Assembly (NCBI RefSeq): GCF_000425885.1
Contig: NZ_AUEH01000002.1
Coordinates: 109,918 to 173,917, forward strand
Direction of reading: 5' to 3'
DNA: 64,000 bases
Source: Schleiferilactobacillus harbinensis DSM 16991
GTDB lineage: Bacteria > Bacillota > Bacilli > Lactobacillales > Lactobacillaceae
A program made the position numbers and the translations under genes. Below the pieces are notes generated by a model. It was given only the letters and a program-made list of their open reading frames with translations. It did no database searches and was not told where the DNA came from. How positions within the stretch are numbered: the stretch's first letter is position 1; every line of letters begins with the position of its first letter. This document shows, in pieces, positions 8,979 through 18,428 of the stretch.

Positions 8979-11225
8979 CTATTCTTTGATCTTCGCCGCC
9001 GTCAACCCCATGGCGTTCAACGCCACGATGACGGTGGACAGGGACATCAGAATCGCGCCGACTGCCGGATCAAGGATGATCCCGGCAAAGGCCAGGATCC
9101 CCGCTGCCAGCGGAATTGCCAGAATGTTGTAGCCAGCGCCCCACCAGAGGTTCTGGACCATCTTCCGGTTGGTGATCCGGGCCAGATCCAAGAAGTGAAG
9201 AATATCCTGGGGATCGGATTTTACCAGCACAACATCGGCGGAGTCAATTGCCACATCGGTCCCCGCCCCAATGGCGATGCCGATATCCGCCTTGGCCAGA
9301 CTGGGCGCATCGTTAACGCCGTCGCCGACCATGATCACGTGGTGGCCGTCGGCTTGATACTGGCCGACCATTTTCTGCTTGTCATCCGGCAGCAGACCGC
9401 CGTGAAACTCGGTCAGCCCCAACAGGTTGGCTACGTGGGCCGCCGCCTTGGGGTTATCGCCGGTGAGCATCACCGGGGTAATACCCCGCTTTTGCAAACC
9501 AGTAATCAAGTGCTTGGCGCCGGCTTTGATCGTATCCCCTTCAGCCACCAGCCCTTGGACGGTTTCGCCCTGGAGCAGGAAGCTGACAGAGTTGCCCTTG
9601 CCGGCCCACTCGTCAGAAATCTGTTCATCAAAGGCGATGTGCTGAGACGTTAAGTACTTGGCATTGACGATGGTGTATTCAGTGCCGTCAATTGTTCCCT
9701 TAATCCCCACCCCGGGCAGGTTCTGCGTATTCTTGGCCGGTGTGAAATCGACCTTGGCCGCTTTCGCCGCCGATAGAATGGCCTGGGCCAACGGGTGGGT
9801 CGAGTTGCTTTCAAGAGCCGCTAACCGGCGCAACAACGTATCTTTATCCGTATCACCCGCCGGGACCAGCGCGTTCACAGTGAACTTGCCCTCCGTCAAG
9901 GTGCCGGTCTTATCCAGCAGCACATGACTGATCTGGGTGCTGGCCTCAATCGCTTGCCGGTTGCGGATCAGCAGTCCGTTTTGGGCCCCGATCGCCGTTG
10001 ACCGCGCCACGACCAGCGGGATGGCCAACCCTAAGGCATGGGGGCAGGCAATGATGAAGACAGTGACCATCCGCGCAAAGGCAGTGTCCAGCCCCTGGGG
10101 CAGCCAAGCGAAGAAGGCAATGATGCCCACGGACAAGGCCGCATAGAACAGGTACTTGGCCACAGTGTCCGCTTTGCTTTCGGCATTGGACTTGGCCTGC
10201 TGGGCACTTTGCACCAGCTGCATGACTTGCGCCAGGTAGCCGGATTTACCAGTCCCCGTGATGGCGACGGTCAGGGTGCCATCGTTGTTGGTCGCCCCGC
10301 CGATCACCCTATCGCCGCTCTTTTTCGCGACAGCGGCGGATTCCCCGGTAACCAGGGATTCATTCACCGTGGATGTGCCCGCCGTGATCGTCCCGTCGGC
10401 CGGAATACTCTCGCCGGCCCGAACTTGGAAGGACTCGCCGACTTGCAGCTGGCTGACCGGCACGTCCTCGGTCCGACCGTCCGCCGTCACCCGGTGCGCC
10501 GTCTTCGGCAGCAAGGCCGCCATCTTCTGCAGCGCGTCGCCGGCGCCCATCACCGCGTTCATTTCGATCCAATGACCCAGCAGCATGATCAGGATCAAGG
10601 TCGCCAGTTCAAACGAGAAATCCATGACCATGGTCTGGGGATGCAAGAAGTTGTTGGCGATGAAGGCATAGAGGCTGTATACATAAGACACGGTGATGCC
10701 CATGGCGATCAAGGTCATCATGGCCGGTTCCTTGCTCTGCAATTCGGCCTTCGCCCCTTGCAGGAAGACTTTCCCGCCATAGAAGAAGATGATCGTGTCA
10801 AACAAGACGACGACCCAATCTTGGACGATGGAATTGAAATTAAAAACTGGTCGGTTCAGACCCATGATCGGTGCCAGCAGCAGCACCGGCAGGGACAATA
10901 CCACCGAGACCCAAAACTTCTGCTTCAGGTTGCCCATATGCATCATTTGGCCGCCGTGCATCATCATGTCGTGGCCGCCCATGTCCATATCGCCGTGATC
11001 CATATGGCTGTGGTCCATGCCGGACATCTGGCTATGATCCATGCCGGCCGTCTCATGAGTCATCTTGCTGTGCGCCATACCGTGATGATCCATCTTCGCC
11101 ATCTCATCATGACTCATGTGCGCGTGGTCCATCTTACTGTGGTCCATCTCTTGGTGCGTCATTTGCGAGTGATCCATCCCAGACATGTCATGATCCTTAT
11201 GCGTCATCTTGTCATCGTTGGCCAT
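8979..11225 (-). CDS. copB: copper-translocating P-type ATPase, CopB type
   Basis: Exports copper ions with ATP hydrolysis; about 748 aa. The N-terminal 100 residues are a His/Met-rich tail built from MDHSxM-like units, a metal-collecting sequence in place of CxxC domains. The core has the CPH metal motif (FIIACPHALGLAIP), which marks the CopB (P1B-3) group rather than CPC-type CopA. Phosphorylation motif DKTGTLT, the TGES loop and GDGVND hinge are present. I chose ATG 11223-11225 (MANDDK), nine bases after the AAGGAG site; two other in-frame starts lie slightly upstream. It overlaps copY by 14 bases. Confidence 0.95.
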   Translation of the reverse strand: MANDDKMTHKDHDMSGMDHSQMTHQEMDHSKMDHAHMSHDEMAKMDHHGMAHSKMTHETAGMDHSQMSGMDHSHMDHGDMDMGGHDMMMHGGQMMHMGNLKQKFWVSVVLSLPVLLLAPIMGLNRPVFNFNSIVQDWVVVLFDTIIFFYGGKVFLQGAKAELQSKEPAMMTLIAMGITVSYVYSLYAFIANNFLHPQTMVMDFSFELATLILIMLLGHWIEMNAVMGAGDALQKMAALLPKTAHRVTADGRTEDVPVSQLQVGESFQVRAGESIPADGTITAGTSTVNESLVTGESAAVAKKSGDRVIGGATNNDGTLTVAITGTGKSGYLAQVMQLVQSAQQAKSNAESKADTVAKYLFYAALSVGIIAFFAWLPQGLDTAFARMVTVFIIACPHALGLAIPLVVARSTAIGAQNGLLIRNRQAIEASTQISHVLLDKTGTLTEGKFTVNALVPAGDTDKDTLLRRLAALESNSTHPLAQAILSAAKAAKVDFTPAKNTQNLPGVGIKGTIDGTEYTIVNAKYLTSQHIAFDEQISDEWAGKGNSVSFLLQGETVQGLVAEGDTIKAGAKHLITGLQKRGITPVMLTGDNPKAAAHVANLLGLTEFHGGLLPDDKQKMVGQYQADGHHVIMVGDGVNDAPSLAKADIGIAIGAGTDVAIDSADVVLVKSDPQDILHFLDLARITNRKMVQNLWWGAGYNILAIPLAAGILAFAGIILDPAVGAILMSLSTVIVALNAMGLTAAKIKE

Positions 11226-11682
11226 CAACATCGTCTCCTTCACTCATACAATTCTCGCCCATCCCCGCCGGCAGACAGTTGCAGGCCACCATCTGCGGCG
11301 CGGTTTTCGCTTTTTCTTGTAAAATCTGCTGCAGCTGGGCAATATCCGCCTGGGACAATTCGCGACTGTTGATCACCGCCGCCACCGCGCTGCCGGCGCG
11401 CATGGCACACATCTGGTCAAACAGCCGCACCGCGGCGGCATCCATGGACGCTTGCTCCTGCACCGCCGGGACGTAATCATAGGGCCGGGCATCGCCCACT
11501 GGGGTAATAGCGCCCTTCTTGATCAGGCGGCGGAGCAGCGTCTTCGTCGTAGAATCCGCCCACTGCCGTTCTTCTTCCATAATGGTGATCAATTGCCGGC
11601 TGGACACGCGTTTCAAGGTCCAGACCGCCCGCATTAATTCCCATTCAGAATCAGTAATCGCGACTTGTTGTTCGTCAATCAT
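11212..11682 (-). CDS. copY: CopY-type copper-responsive repressor
   Basis: BlaI/MecI/CopY-family winged-helix repressor of 156 aa. The HTH region covers SEWELMRAVWTL to LLRRLIKKGAI. The C-terminal metal site reads CNC then a single Cys eight residues later (CNCLPAGMGENC), lacking the second CxC pair of the classic CxCx4CxC. Start ATG 11680-11682 has a GGAAGGAA site. Two cop boxes lie in its promoter region, so it should repress itself and copB until copper displaces zinc. Confidence 0.92.
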   Translation of the reverse strand: MIDEQQVAITDSEWELMRAVWTLKRVSSRQLITIMEEERQWADSTTKTLLRRLIKKGAITPVGDARPYDYVPAVQEQASMDAAAVRLFDQMCAMRAGSAVAAVINSRELSQADIAQLQQILQEKAKTAPQMVACNCLPAGMGENCMSEGDDVDGQR

Positions 11683-11702
11683 GGGTTTCTTCCTTCCTTG
11701 GT

Positions 11703-11712
11703 TACAAATGTA
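11703..11712. promoter_or_regulatory. CopY operator (cop box 1)
   Basis: TACAAATGTA matches the known cop-box consensus TACAnnTGTA. It lies 20 bases upstream of the copY start codon. Confidence 0.9.
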
Positions 11713-11733
11713 AACTCTCAACACCAATTAGTT

Positions 11734-11743
11734 TACAACTGTA
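11734..11743. promoter_or_regulatory. CopY operator (cop box 2)
   Basis: TACAACTGTA inside the longer palindrome GTTTACAACTGTAAAC (11731-11746). Centre-to-centre distance to box 1 is 31 bases, about three helical turns, so two repressor dimers could sit on one face. Confidence 0.9.
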
Positions 11744-11784
11744 AACTTAAAAATGCAAGAGGCAGACCCGCGCTTCAAAAAAAT

Positions 11785-12111
11785 TTATGCCCAGCCCAGC
11801 AGCCGAATCACCGCCATCGACGCGATCCCAACAATAACGATCACCAGCAGATTTTTCGAAATAACGGCCGCCAAAAAGGTGGGCAGCGACGCTAATAAAT
11901 TGGCGATGTTCACCCCTGGCCACTGTCCCGGCCGATACGTGAGCAGGCTTTCCACATAAATTGCCGTCAATATCGCCACGGGAACAAAGCTTAAAAATTC
12001 CACCAGCCAGGCCGGCAGCGTAAACCGTTTGACCAAAATGAATGGCACCACGCGAATCAGCCAGGTCGCCAGGCCGCTTAAAATAATGGCTGCTAAAACA
12101 TACTCAGTCAT
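11785..12111 (-). CDS. azlD: AzlD-family branched-chain amino acid exporter subunit
   Basis: Small integral membrane protein of 108 aa with about four helices (LAAIILSGLATWLIRVVPFIL, VEFLSFVPVAILTAIY and others), the size and pattern of AzlD. It overlaps azlC by eight bases. The pair is known to export branched-chain amino acids and analogues. No hairpin terminator was found between its stop and the copper promoter. Confidence 0.9.
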   Translation of the reverse strand: MTEYVLAAIILSGLATWLIRVVPFILVKRFTLPAWLVEFLSFVPVAILTAIYVESLLTYRPGQWPGVNIANLLASLPTFLAAVISKNLLVIVIVGIASMAVIRLLGWA

Positions 12112-12808
12112 GCCGGCTCACCGCCATTCCAAACAGACAGCCGAGTACGGTGGCCGCTAAAATCGCCAAGTTGCCGGCCATGAAGCGCATCAGAATGACC
12201 ATCAGCACCGCCACAAATACGGCGATACCGACCTGCTTCACCAGCGGGTGGGTCCGGTCCGTGATCACCTGCAAATACAATAGACCAATGAACATCGCCA
12301 CGACGGCAAAATCCAGTCCGAGAACATCCGGGTCCGGAATCAGCTGGCCGGCCATGGCACCGACCAGCGTCGCCAGCGCCCAAACTAAATAGGCCGCCAA
12401 ATTCGCCGCGTGCAGCCAGCTGCTGTGCAGGGTGCGGCCAGCATGGTTCAGCTTATTCATCGTCAGCGCAAAGGTCTCATCCGTCAGCAATGACCCCGCG
12501 GTGATGTTCTGGAATAAACTTTCCCGCTGTAATAATGGCGCCACGGTCATACTCATCAAGCCCATCCGCGCATTGATCAGGGCTGAGGACAGGACCACCG
12601 CCCCCAGCGGACTGTGCACAGCGAGCATACTGACCATCACAAATTGGGCGGAGCCGCCGTACACGATGAGCGACATGAGCACCGCTGCCAAAACAGAAAA
12701 ACGGCTGGTCTTCGCAATAATCCCGAAGGCCAGACCGATTCCTATGTAACCAAAAACCGTGGGCAGCACATCCTTAAACCCGCTGCGCCACGTGAGTTCA
12801 TCATCCAC
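12104..12808 (-). CDS. azlC: AzlC-family branched-chain amino acid exporter subunit
   Basis: Membrane permease of 234 aa. The opening GFKDVLPTVFGYIGIGLAFG and the SLIVYGGSAQFVMVSML region are typical of AzlC/YgaZ. I chose GTG 12806-12808 (VDDELTWRSG), five bases after AGGTGG; an in-frame TTG at 12859 has no ribosome site. It is partner of the overlapping azlD. Confidence 0.92.
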   Translation of the reverse strand: MDDELTWRSGFKDVLPTVFGYIGIGLAFGIIAKTSRFSVLAAVLMSLIVYGGSAQFVMVSMLAVHSPLGAVVLSSALINARMGLMSMTVAPLLQRESLFQNITAGSLLTDETFALTMNKLNHAGRTLHSSWLHAANLAAYLVWALATLVGAMAGQLIPDPDVLGLDFAVVAMFIGLLYLQVITDRTHPLVKQVGIAVFVAVLMVILMRFMAGNLAILAATVLGCLFGMAVSRHD

Positions 12809-12925
12809 CGAACCACCTGCTCCCTGCTTTTTCCCTAGTGTAGCAAAATCCGCCGGCAAAGCAAGGCAGTTCCCATTAAATTAGTCTACTGCATTTTTCT
12901 CCCCGTAAGCCTGATTGATCAATTC

Positions 12926-14371
12926 CTACAGCTGCTGGGTATCGCTGGACGCGGAGGCCAGGCCGAAATGATACACATGACCATGCCAGTCTTTAGGCAC
13001 GTATCGCGGCGCGGACACGATCAATAAATCCGGCGGATCGGCCGGGTTATACGGGATCATATCCACCAGCGGAATGTGTTCCAGTAAATTCCGCACCGGC
13101 TGCTGCAAGTGGTAACTCAGCCCCATCCGTAAACTGACCCGGAGATGATGGGTCGTGTAATGGGCCCGATAAGCCGGCCAGAACAAATAGGTCAACAGAT
13201 TCGTCAGCTGGTCAACCGTGTGGTGCAGCCAGTAGCAGTCCTTGCGCCGCGCCACCTTTTCCCAAAAGGCCCGAATCGACCGGCGCAGTTCTTGGTAGTG
13301 GCGGTTATTCGGGGTCAGCTGCATCCGAATCAGCGGGAACAGCACCGGTAAGGGCTGCTGGAAATAAAAGATGGGAATCAGCATCAAATACGTATTCGCC
13401 AGCAATACCGTCCAGCGCTCATGGGTCGGTTCCCCGCCCATCTTGTTGGCCAGCGTTTCCGCCAATTCGTCCGTTAACTTGGCCCACGGATCCGCTTCCT
13501 GAGCCAGCCGGGCACAAACCAGGGAATGGATGCGGTCGCTGGTGGCCAGCACCACCGGACCGGAAAACAGCGCGAACCCCGCAAAAGCCACTTCCGCTTC
13601 AATATTCGGGATATGCCGGGCAGCAAAAACATCCGCGATCATTTGTTTTTCCGGCAGACGGAACCACAAGTCCGGGATCGTCGTATCCTCGACGGCAAAG
13701 CCGTGCCGAGCCCGCTCCAGTCCTACGCCCAACACGACCAGCAGCCGTTCCTTGATCACGATTGGACCGGCATTAGCATTGAAGTAATGGCCCAGACGGT
13801 CCACCACCGGCAGCAGTTCCGGGTAGCGCACGGCATAGTCCTTAGCGGAACACAGCCCCACATCCACTAATAAGTTAAAAATCATGTACCGGACCAAAGG
13901 CTCGCTGCCGACAAACGTCAGCTGGCGTACGTTGATCCGAATACCGTACTGTTCATTCAAATAATCCACCAGCGGCTTCAAGCGGCGAATGACCGTCATC
14001 GTGGACAGGTACACCGATTGGCTGAACTCTTCGATCGTTCCCGCCGGGTGATGCAGCATATACGCCATCGCCTGCATCGCCAGACTGTCACTGATCAAAT
14101 ATTGGAAATACACCTCCGCCGCCGGCAGCCGGTCATCGACTGCCACGTCGCCATTAGCATCAACGAAAGCCGCCATATTCGGCTCCACAGTAGCCAGGTC
14201 GGTACTGATCAGGTGTACCAGGGACCGCAGCCGGGTGACGCCGTAATCGCCATATTCAGCATCCAGTGCCCGGACGGTGTAGACTCCCGGGGACGCCTGC
14301 CGCACTGCCGTATACAAGTGCAGCTTGTCATTGGCGGTCTTATCCAGGAATAAATCAGCGACATTAGGCAT
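12926..14371 (-). CDS. Mga-type transcriptional regulator
   Basis: Protein of 481 aa resembling the Mga/AtxA helix-turn-helix family. The N-terminal region holds a winged helix (about 85-125, with EEFSQSVYLSTMTVIRRLKPL) and a central domain like the Mga PRD-like segments. Loop cysteines and EIIB-like ends are not obvious. It ends in a Ser/Asp tail. ATG 14369-14371 follows AGAGGTT. It stands alone between azlC and the MucBP gene. Regulators of this type often act on surface or sugar genes, but its target is not shown here. Confidence 0.75.
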   Translation of the reverse strand: MPNVADLFLDKTANDKLHLYTAVRQASPGVYTVRALDAEYGDYGVTRLRSLVHLISTDLATVEPNMAAFVDANGDVAVDDRLPAAEVYFQYLISDSLAMQAMAYMLHHPAGTIEEFSQSVYLSTMTVIRRLKPLVDYLNEQYGIRINVRQLTFVGSEPLVRYMIFNLLVDVGLCSAKDYAVRYPELLPVVDRLGHYFNANAGPIVIKERLLVVLGVGLERARHGFAVEDTTIPDLWFRLPEKQMIADVFAARHIPNIEAEVAFAGFALFSGPVVLATSDRIHSLVCARLAQEADPWAKLTDELAETLANKMGGEPTHERWTVLLANTYLMLIPIFYFQQPLPVLFPLIRMQLTPNNRHYQELRRSIRAFWEKVARRKDCYWLHHTVDQLTNLLTYLFWPAYRAHYTTHHLRVSLRMGLSYHLQQPVRNLLEHIPLVDMIPYNPADPPDLLIVSAPRYVPKDWHGHVYHFGLASASSDTQQL

Positions 14372-14473
14372 GATGATAACCTCTTTTCTCAAGCAAACAT
14401 TCTATGTCTTATCATTACCATAAGGATAACATAATAGCCGAGAAAAAAGGAATAAAATATTTGCCCCGAGACG

Positions 14474-14505
14474 AAAAAAAATCCCCACTGTCATAGACAG
14501 CAGGG
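14474..14505 (-). terminator. rho-independent terminator after the MucBP gene
   Basis: On the minus strand an imperfect stem (CCCTGCTGTC / GACAGTGGGG, loop TAT) is followed by ATTTTTTTT. Confidence 0.85.
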
Positions 14506-14511
14506 AAATTC

Positions 14512-15465
14512 TTAATCCAGTAACAGCAGATCCCAGCGGGAGATAAAACACCGCGTATCCAATTGAACCCACTGGCGGCCCTGATCATCGGCTAAAATAC
14601 CGGTGGTCGTCACGATACTGCCCGAGGCCACAGTGTTCGCGGCCTGCCCGAAGTGCGGGAAATCGAAGACCGGCACCTGCTGCGCCGTATGGCTGACGAC
14701 CTCTGCCCGGTGGGCAAAAGCGGTCAACTGCGGCGGCGTAGTTAAAATCGGCCGGCCTAGCAGCGTCATCCGCTCTGAGCGTTTGACCCAAATACCGCCG
14801 CCCAAATCGTACCATTGAGTGCGGCTGATCCGATCGACTACCGCCCGATACACCGGCCAAGTCGACCCGGCGGGCAGCGCCGCCGCCAGCGGTTTCGGCG
14901 CCAGCGGATCGGCAAACGGGTACACCGCCATATCCATCTTCATCAGCAATTGTTTGTCCACCGGCAGCCGCATGAGCTGCAGCGTGTCATAAACATACTG
15001 GGCAACTTTGCTTTTGGTGGTAAACACCCCGGCACTCGCGTCGGGTGTTTTGATGATTGGAAACGGATTGCCCGGCAGCGGTGTCAAATGATACGGCGCA
15101 TTCAAATCGCCGGACACATACTGGGGCGGGACCAGCAAGTTGCCCTCGGCGTTTTTGTGGTACACCACCACCGGTGCCGCCTGCTGGGCCGTATAAATCA
15201 TGCGGATCCCGTCCGGTACTGGTTGGAAAATTTCCGAGTAATTTTCCACCCGAATCAGTTTGTATCCCTGAATCACCCGCCAGGGTAAATCAAGATGGCT
15301 ATGGGCCGGGCCAGAAACCTGGGTATCTTTTAACAAGCGGTCGCCTAGTACCGATAAATAACGTACAATAATCCGCACCGGTGCCACGTTCAACGGCGAC
15401 TCCCGGCGTGCCGGTATCCGTTCAGGATGATCGACTTCTGTCACCGCTGTGTCCCCTCCGCTCAT
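14512..15465 (-). CDS. MucBP-domain protein lacking a signal peptide
   Basis: Protein of 317 aa. Two MucBP-like modules follow each other: about residues 28-92 (VRIIVRYLSVLGDRLL ... GIRMIYTAQQ) and 95-165 (APVVVYHKNAEGNLLV ... VAQYVYD). They are normally found in lactobacillar mucus-binding proteins. The C-terminal 110 residues have two WYDLGGGIWVK / QWVQLDTR units like the SLAP/SH3-type repeats at the ends of surface proteins. Yet the N terminus is hydrophilic and charged (MSGGDTAVTEVDHPERIPARR), with no export signal, membrane helix or LPxTG. It sits 14 bases behind the DUF1827 gene, so the two look like one operon. Function unknown. Confidence 0.75.
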   Translation of the reverse strand: MSGGDTAVTEVDHPERIPARRESPLNVAPVRIIVRYLSVLGDRLLKDTQVSGPAHSHLDLPWRVIQGYKLIRVENYSEIFQPVPDGIRMIYTAQQAAPVVVYHKNAEGNLLVPPQYVSGDLNAPYHLTPLPGNPFPIIKTPDASAGVFTTKSKVAQYVYDTLQLMRLPVDKQLLMKMDMAVYPFADPLAPKPLAAALPAGSTWPVYRAVVDRISRTQWYDLGGGIWVKRSERMTLLGRPILTTPPQLTAFAHRAEVVSHTAQQVPVFDFPHFGQAANTVASGSIVTTTGILADDQGRQWVQLDTRCFISRWDLLLLD

Positions 15466-15479
15466 TGCCAGAATAACAC

Positions 15480-15779
15480 CTAACTGATTTCTGTTCGGCG
15501 CATATCCATGGGAATCGATACTTCCGCCAAATGATGACCACGGACCAGATCAACTTCGTTCTGCTTCGCCTTGCACAATTTATCTAAGACATAATCGATT
15601 TCGGCGTCCAAAATATTGCGCCGCTCATTCGTCAGCAATATTTCCTGATGTGCCGGCGCCTGGGTATATACGACCGTCGTCGGCCCCAGTGAGTACACCT
15701 TCACGAATTGGGCATCGGTCGCTGATAGCTGTTGCGCTACCAGATGGGAATAACTATTGGTGATATCAATGAGACGCAT
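15480..15779 (-). CDS. DUF1827 family protein
   Basis: Small cytosolic protein of 99 aa. The opening MRLIDITNSYSHLV, then TDAQFVKVYSLGPTTVVYT and a helical end EIDYVLDKL, match what I recall of DUF1827, a family of lactobacilli and relatives often found next to clpE and ptsHI, as here. Role unknown. ATG 15777-15779 follows GGGGTGG. A TATAAT box (+ strand attata 15821-15826) lies 42 bases upstream, with a long hairpin over its -35 region. Confidence 0.85.
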   Translation of the reverse strand: MRLIDITNSYSHLVAQQLSATDAQFVKVYSLGPTTVVYTQAPAHQEILLTNERRNILDAEIDYVLDKLCKAKQNEVDLVRGHHLAEVSIPMDMRRTEIS

Positions 15780-15820
15780 TGCTTTTCCACCCCTATCCAA
15801 GAAACTCCGTTCACAAATCT

Positions 15821-15890
15821 ATTATAGAAGAAAAACGCGCATGGGGAAACCAAGAAACACGAAAACACCGTGGTTTTCGTGCGTTTCCCC
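15821..15890 (-). promoter_or_regulatory. DUF1827 promoter with overlapping 48-base inverted repeat
   Basis: A -10 TATAAT is at 15821-15826 (minus strand). The expected -35 position (15844-15849) falls in the arm GGGGAAAC of a long interrupted hairpin: GGGGAAAC 15843-15850 with GTTTCCCC 15883-15890, and an inner CACGAAAAC 15858-15866 with GTTTTCGTG 15873-15881. No good -35 hexamer is visible. It looks like an operator or RNA structure; which one is inference. Confidence 0.5.
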
Positions 15891-15941
15891 CAAGCGGTCG
15901 TGATACTCATCATGTTACACCAAATACCGCCGGAAGAGAAC

Positions 15942-15983
15942 AAAACGGCCATCTCCAGCGATTGGGCCGGAGATGGTCGTTTT
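15942..15983 (-). terminator. clpE terminator
   Basis: 15-base arms AAAACGACCATCTCC and GGAGATGGCCGTTTT (one G-T pair) around a 12-base loop, read on the minus strand after clpE. Confidence 0.85.
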
Positions 15984-16007
15984 ATCAAGGTACTTCAATT
16001 ACATTAA

Positions 16008-18230
16008 TTACTTTTTAGCAGAATCCGCTTTGGCATCCACGGCTGCTGCAGGACTGTCGCCGCTGATGGTGATTTCGCCGTCACTCATCCGCGCTTCCAA
16101 TTCCTTAACATCCGGATGGGCCAGATAGTAGTCAGCAACCCGGTCTTCGATCTGTTCCTGAATCACCCGGCGTAACGGCCGCGCGCCCATGGACGGATCA
16201 TAGCCCAGATCCACTAGTCTTTCCTTCACAGGTTCAGTGACATGGATGTGCAACCCTTGATCCGCAATCATACTGTTGGTATCTGCAATCATCAAGGATA
16301 CGATCTTCATCAGATTATCCTTAGTCAAGGAGTTGAACTCGATGATGCCATCGAACCGATTCAGGAATTCCGGTTGGAAGTAATCTTTCAAAGAGCCCAG
16401 GACAGAATGCGTCTTGCCCGATGCTTCTGCCGCGAAACCAACATTGGCTTCTTGGTTTGCTTGGCCGGCATTGGACGTCATGATGATGATGGTGTCCTTG
16501 AAGCTGACCGTGCGGCCTTGGCTGTCGGTCAACCGGCCGTCATCCAAAATCTGCAGGAACATGTGCATCACGTCCGGGTGCGCCTTTTCGATTTCATCCA
16601 GCAGGATCAAGCTGTACGGATGACGCCGTACCTGCTCAGTCAACTGACCAGCCTCTTCGTAGCCGACATAACCCGGAGGCGAACCGATCAGCTTGGAGAC
16701 GCTGAACTTCTCCATGTACTCACTCATGTCAAAGCGAATCATCGAATCCTCGGAACCGAAGAGCTGCTTAGCCAATTGCTTGGCCAATTCCGTCTTACCG
16801 ACCCCAGTGGGGCCAACGAACAGGAAGGAACCAATTGGCCGGCCGGACTTGTTGAAGCCGACCCGGTTGCGCCGAATGGCGCGGGCCACATCTTCCACGG
16901 CCTTGTTCTGGCCGATGATGTGCTTCTCCAATTCAGGGGCCAGGTTGACCAGCTGATGCTGTTCCTGATCCTTGATCTGGCCGACGGGGATACCAGTCTT
17001 CTCTTCAACGATGTTTTCCATGTCCTTTTCGGTCACGGTCGGCTCGTTCTTGGGATCAATGGTATCCTTCTTCTTCATATCCCCGAGCTTGTCGATCTGG
17101 TCACGGTAATAAGCGGCCTTCTCGTAGTCTTCCTGCTTGAGGGCGGCCTGCTTTTCTTTCTCCGCGGCGTCGATCTTTTCTTGGATCGTCTCGGGATCAA
17201 CAACAGTCAAGGTCAAATTCTTGCGGGAACCAGACTCATCCAACAAGTCAATCGCCTTGTCTGGCAGGAACCGATCTTGGATATACCGGCTGCTCAACTC
17301 CGCGGCTGCCTTGATGGCTTCCGCCGTGTAGTGCACGTGGTGATAATCCTCGTACCGCTTCTGAATGCCCTGCAGGATCTTGATGGTTTCCTTGACACTC
17401 GGTTCATCCACTTGGATGGGCTGTAACCGGCGAGCCAGAGCAGAATCCTTCTCGATCGTCCGATACTCGTCACTGGTCGTTGCACCGACCAGCTGCAGTT
17501 CACCCCGGGCCAACGCTGGCTTCAAGACGTTACCGGCGTCCATACCGCCTTCCGCGTTGCCCGCCCCGACGATCTCATGGATCTCGTCGATGAACAGGAT
17601 GATGTCTTTATTCTTCTTTAATTCTTCCATTAACTGGGTCATGCGTTGTTCGAATTGGCCGCGGATCCCGGTGCCTTGCACCAGAGAAACAACGTCCAAG
17701 CGAATCACGCGCTTGTTTTGCAGCTTAGCGGGCACATCGCCATCGACGATCTTCTGAGCTAAGCCTTCCACCACGGCCGTTTTACCGACCCCGGCCTCAC
17801 CAATCAGGACAGGATTGTTCTTGGTCCGGCGATTGAGGATCTCAATCACCCGGGCAATTTCCTTATCCCGGCCGATCACTGGATCGATCTGGCCATTCTT
17901 GGCTTCGGCAGTCAGGTCAACCCCGAATTGTCCGAGCAGACCACCGCCGTTGCCGCGCCCGCCTCGACCACCAGCTTGGGTCTGGGGACGCTGTTGTTGG
18001 AAGTTCTCGTTTGCTTGGTTTTGGGCGGCTGGATTCATGGCTTGGAAAATATCGTTTAAGCTGCTAAACCCGAATGGATCATTCGGGCCGGCGTCACGAG
18101 TGCCATTCTGTGCCTGGTTCTTCAGCAGTTGATAGCAGTCTTGGCAAAGATTGATTTCCTTGCGCTGGCCATTAACGCTGGTGTACAGATGGATCGTGGC
18201 TTCATTCTTATGACAGTTGTCACACAGCAT
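16008..18230 (-). CDS. clpE: Clp protease ATP-binding subunit ClpE
   Basis: AAA+ unfoldase of about 740 aa that feeds stress-damaged proteins to ClpP. A ClpE-type zinc finger opens it ([10 protein letters not shown] ... CQDCYQ). The first AAA module has [13 protein letters not shown], a UVR-like coiled segment ([17 protein letters not shown]) follows at about 375, and the second module has [12 protein letters not shown]. No N-terminal Clp repeat domain is present, as expected for ClpE. ATG 18228-18230 follows AAAGGTGG. Its promoter is overlapped by a CIRCE element. Confidence 0.96.
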   Translation of the reverse strand: MLCDNCHKNEATIHLYTSVNGQRKEINLCQDCYQLLKNQAQNGTRDAGPNDPFGFSSLNDIFQAMNPAAQNQANENFQQQRPQTQAGGRGGRGNGGGLLGQFGVDLTAEAKNGQIDPVIGRDKEIARVIEILNRRTKNNPVLIGEAGVGKTAVVEGLAQKIVDGDVPAKLQNKRVIRLDVVSLVQGTGIRGQFEQRMTQLMEELKKNKDIILFIDEIHEIVGAGNAEGGMDAGNVLKPALARGELQLVGATTSDEYRTIEKDSALARRLQPIQVDEPSVKETIKILQGIQKRYEDYHHVHYTAEAIKAAAELSSRYIQDRFLPDKAIDLLDESGSRKNLTLTVVDPETIQEKIDAAEKEKQAALKQEDYEKAAYYRDQIDKLGDMKKKDTIDPKNEPTVTEKDMENIVEEKTGIPVGQIKDQEQHQLVNLAPELEKHIIGQNKAVEDVARAIRRNRVGFNKSGRPIGSFLFVGPTGVGKTELAKQLAKQLFGSEDSMIRFDMSEYMEKFSVSKLIGSPPGYVGYEEAGQLTEQVRRHPYSLILLDEIEKAHPDVMHMFLQILDDGRLTDSQGRTVSFKDTIIIMTSNAGQANQEANVGFAAEASGKTHSVLGSLKDYFQPEFLNRFDGIIEFNSLTKDNLMKIVSLMIADTNSMIADQGLHIHVTEPVKERLVDLGYDPSMGARPLRRVIQEQIEDRVADYYLAHPDVKELEARMSDGEITISGDSPAAAVDAKADSAKK

Positions 18231-18283
18231 ACGCTTGCCACCTTTCTTCACTGGCCGAAACTTGCTTTCGACCTACGCTTATT

Positions 18284-18312
18284 ATCATACAACTAGCACT
18301 CTCTTGATGCAA
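18284..18312 (-). promoter_or_regulatory. clpE promoter
   Basis: Minus-strand TTGCAT (18307-18312), 17-base spacer, TATGAT (18284-18289). The -35 box lies inside the CIRCE element. Confidence 0.75.
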
Positions 18313-18319
18313 GTGCTAA
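18293..18319. promoter_or_regulatory. CIRCE operator for HrcA
   Basis: On the minus strand TTAGCACTT, nine bases, GAGTGCTAG: the known consensus TTAGCACTC-N9-GAGTGCTAA with one change in each arm. It covers the -35 box of clpE. No clear CtsR box (GGTCAAA repeats) was seen; only a GGTCGAA half-site lies downstream. Confidence 0.88.
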
Positions 18320-18428
18320 TGCTTGGGGCAAATCGCCGATTTTTCGCGGCTTTTTAATGCACTGTGCTGTGAGGGGGTATAATAGGAAGCGGATCAATGT
18401 TTCTAACAGAAAGGAGGCTGTGGGGCTC

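Noticed and set aside
10950..11220. Short repeating DNA units resembling a tandem array or CRISPR
   Set aside because: The units are codons for MDHSxM-like repeats in CopB, of uneven spacing and without spacers.
10038..11372. Long plus-strand open frame opposite copB
   Set aside because: It is antisense to a well-motifed ATPase; its His-rich product is just the reverse reading of His/Met codons.
18231..18292. CtsR operator in the clpE leader
   Set aside because: Only one degenerate GGTCGAA half-site; the second heptamer is missing.
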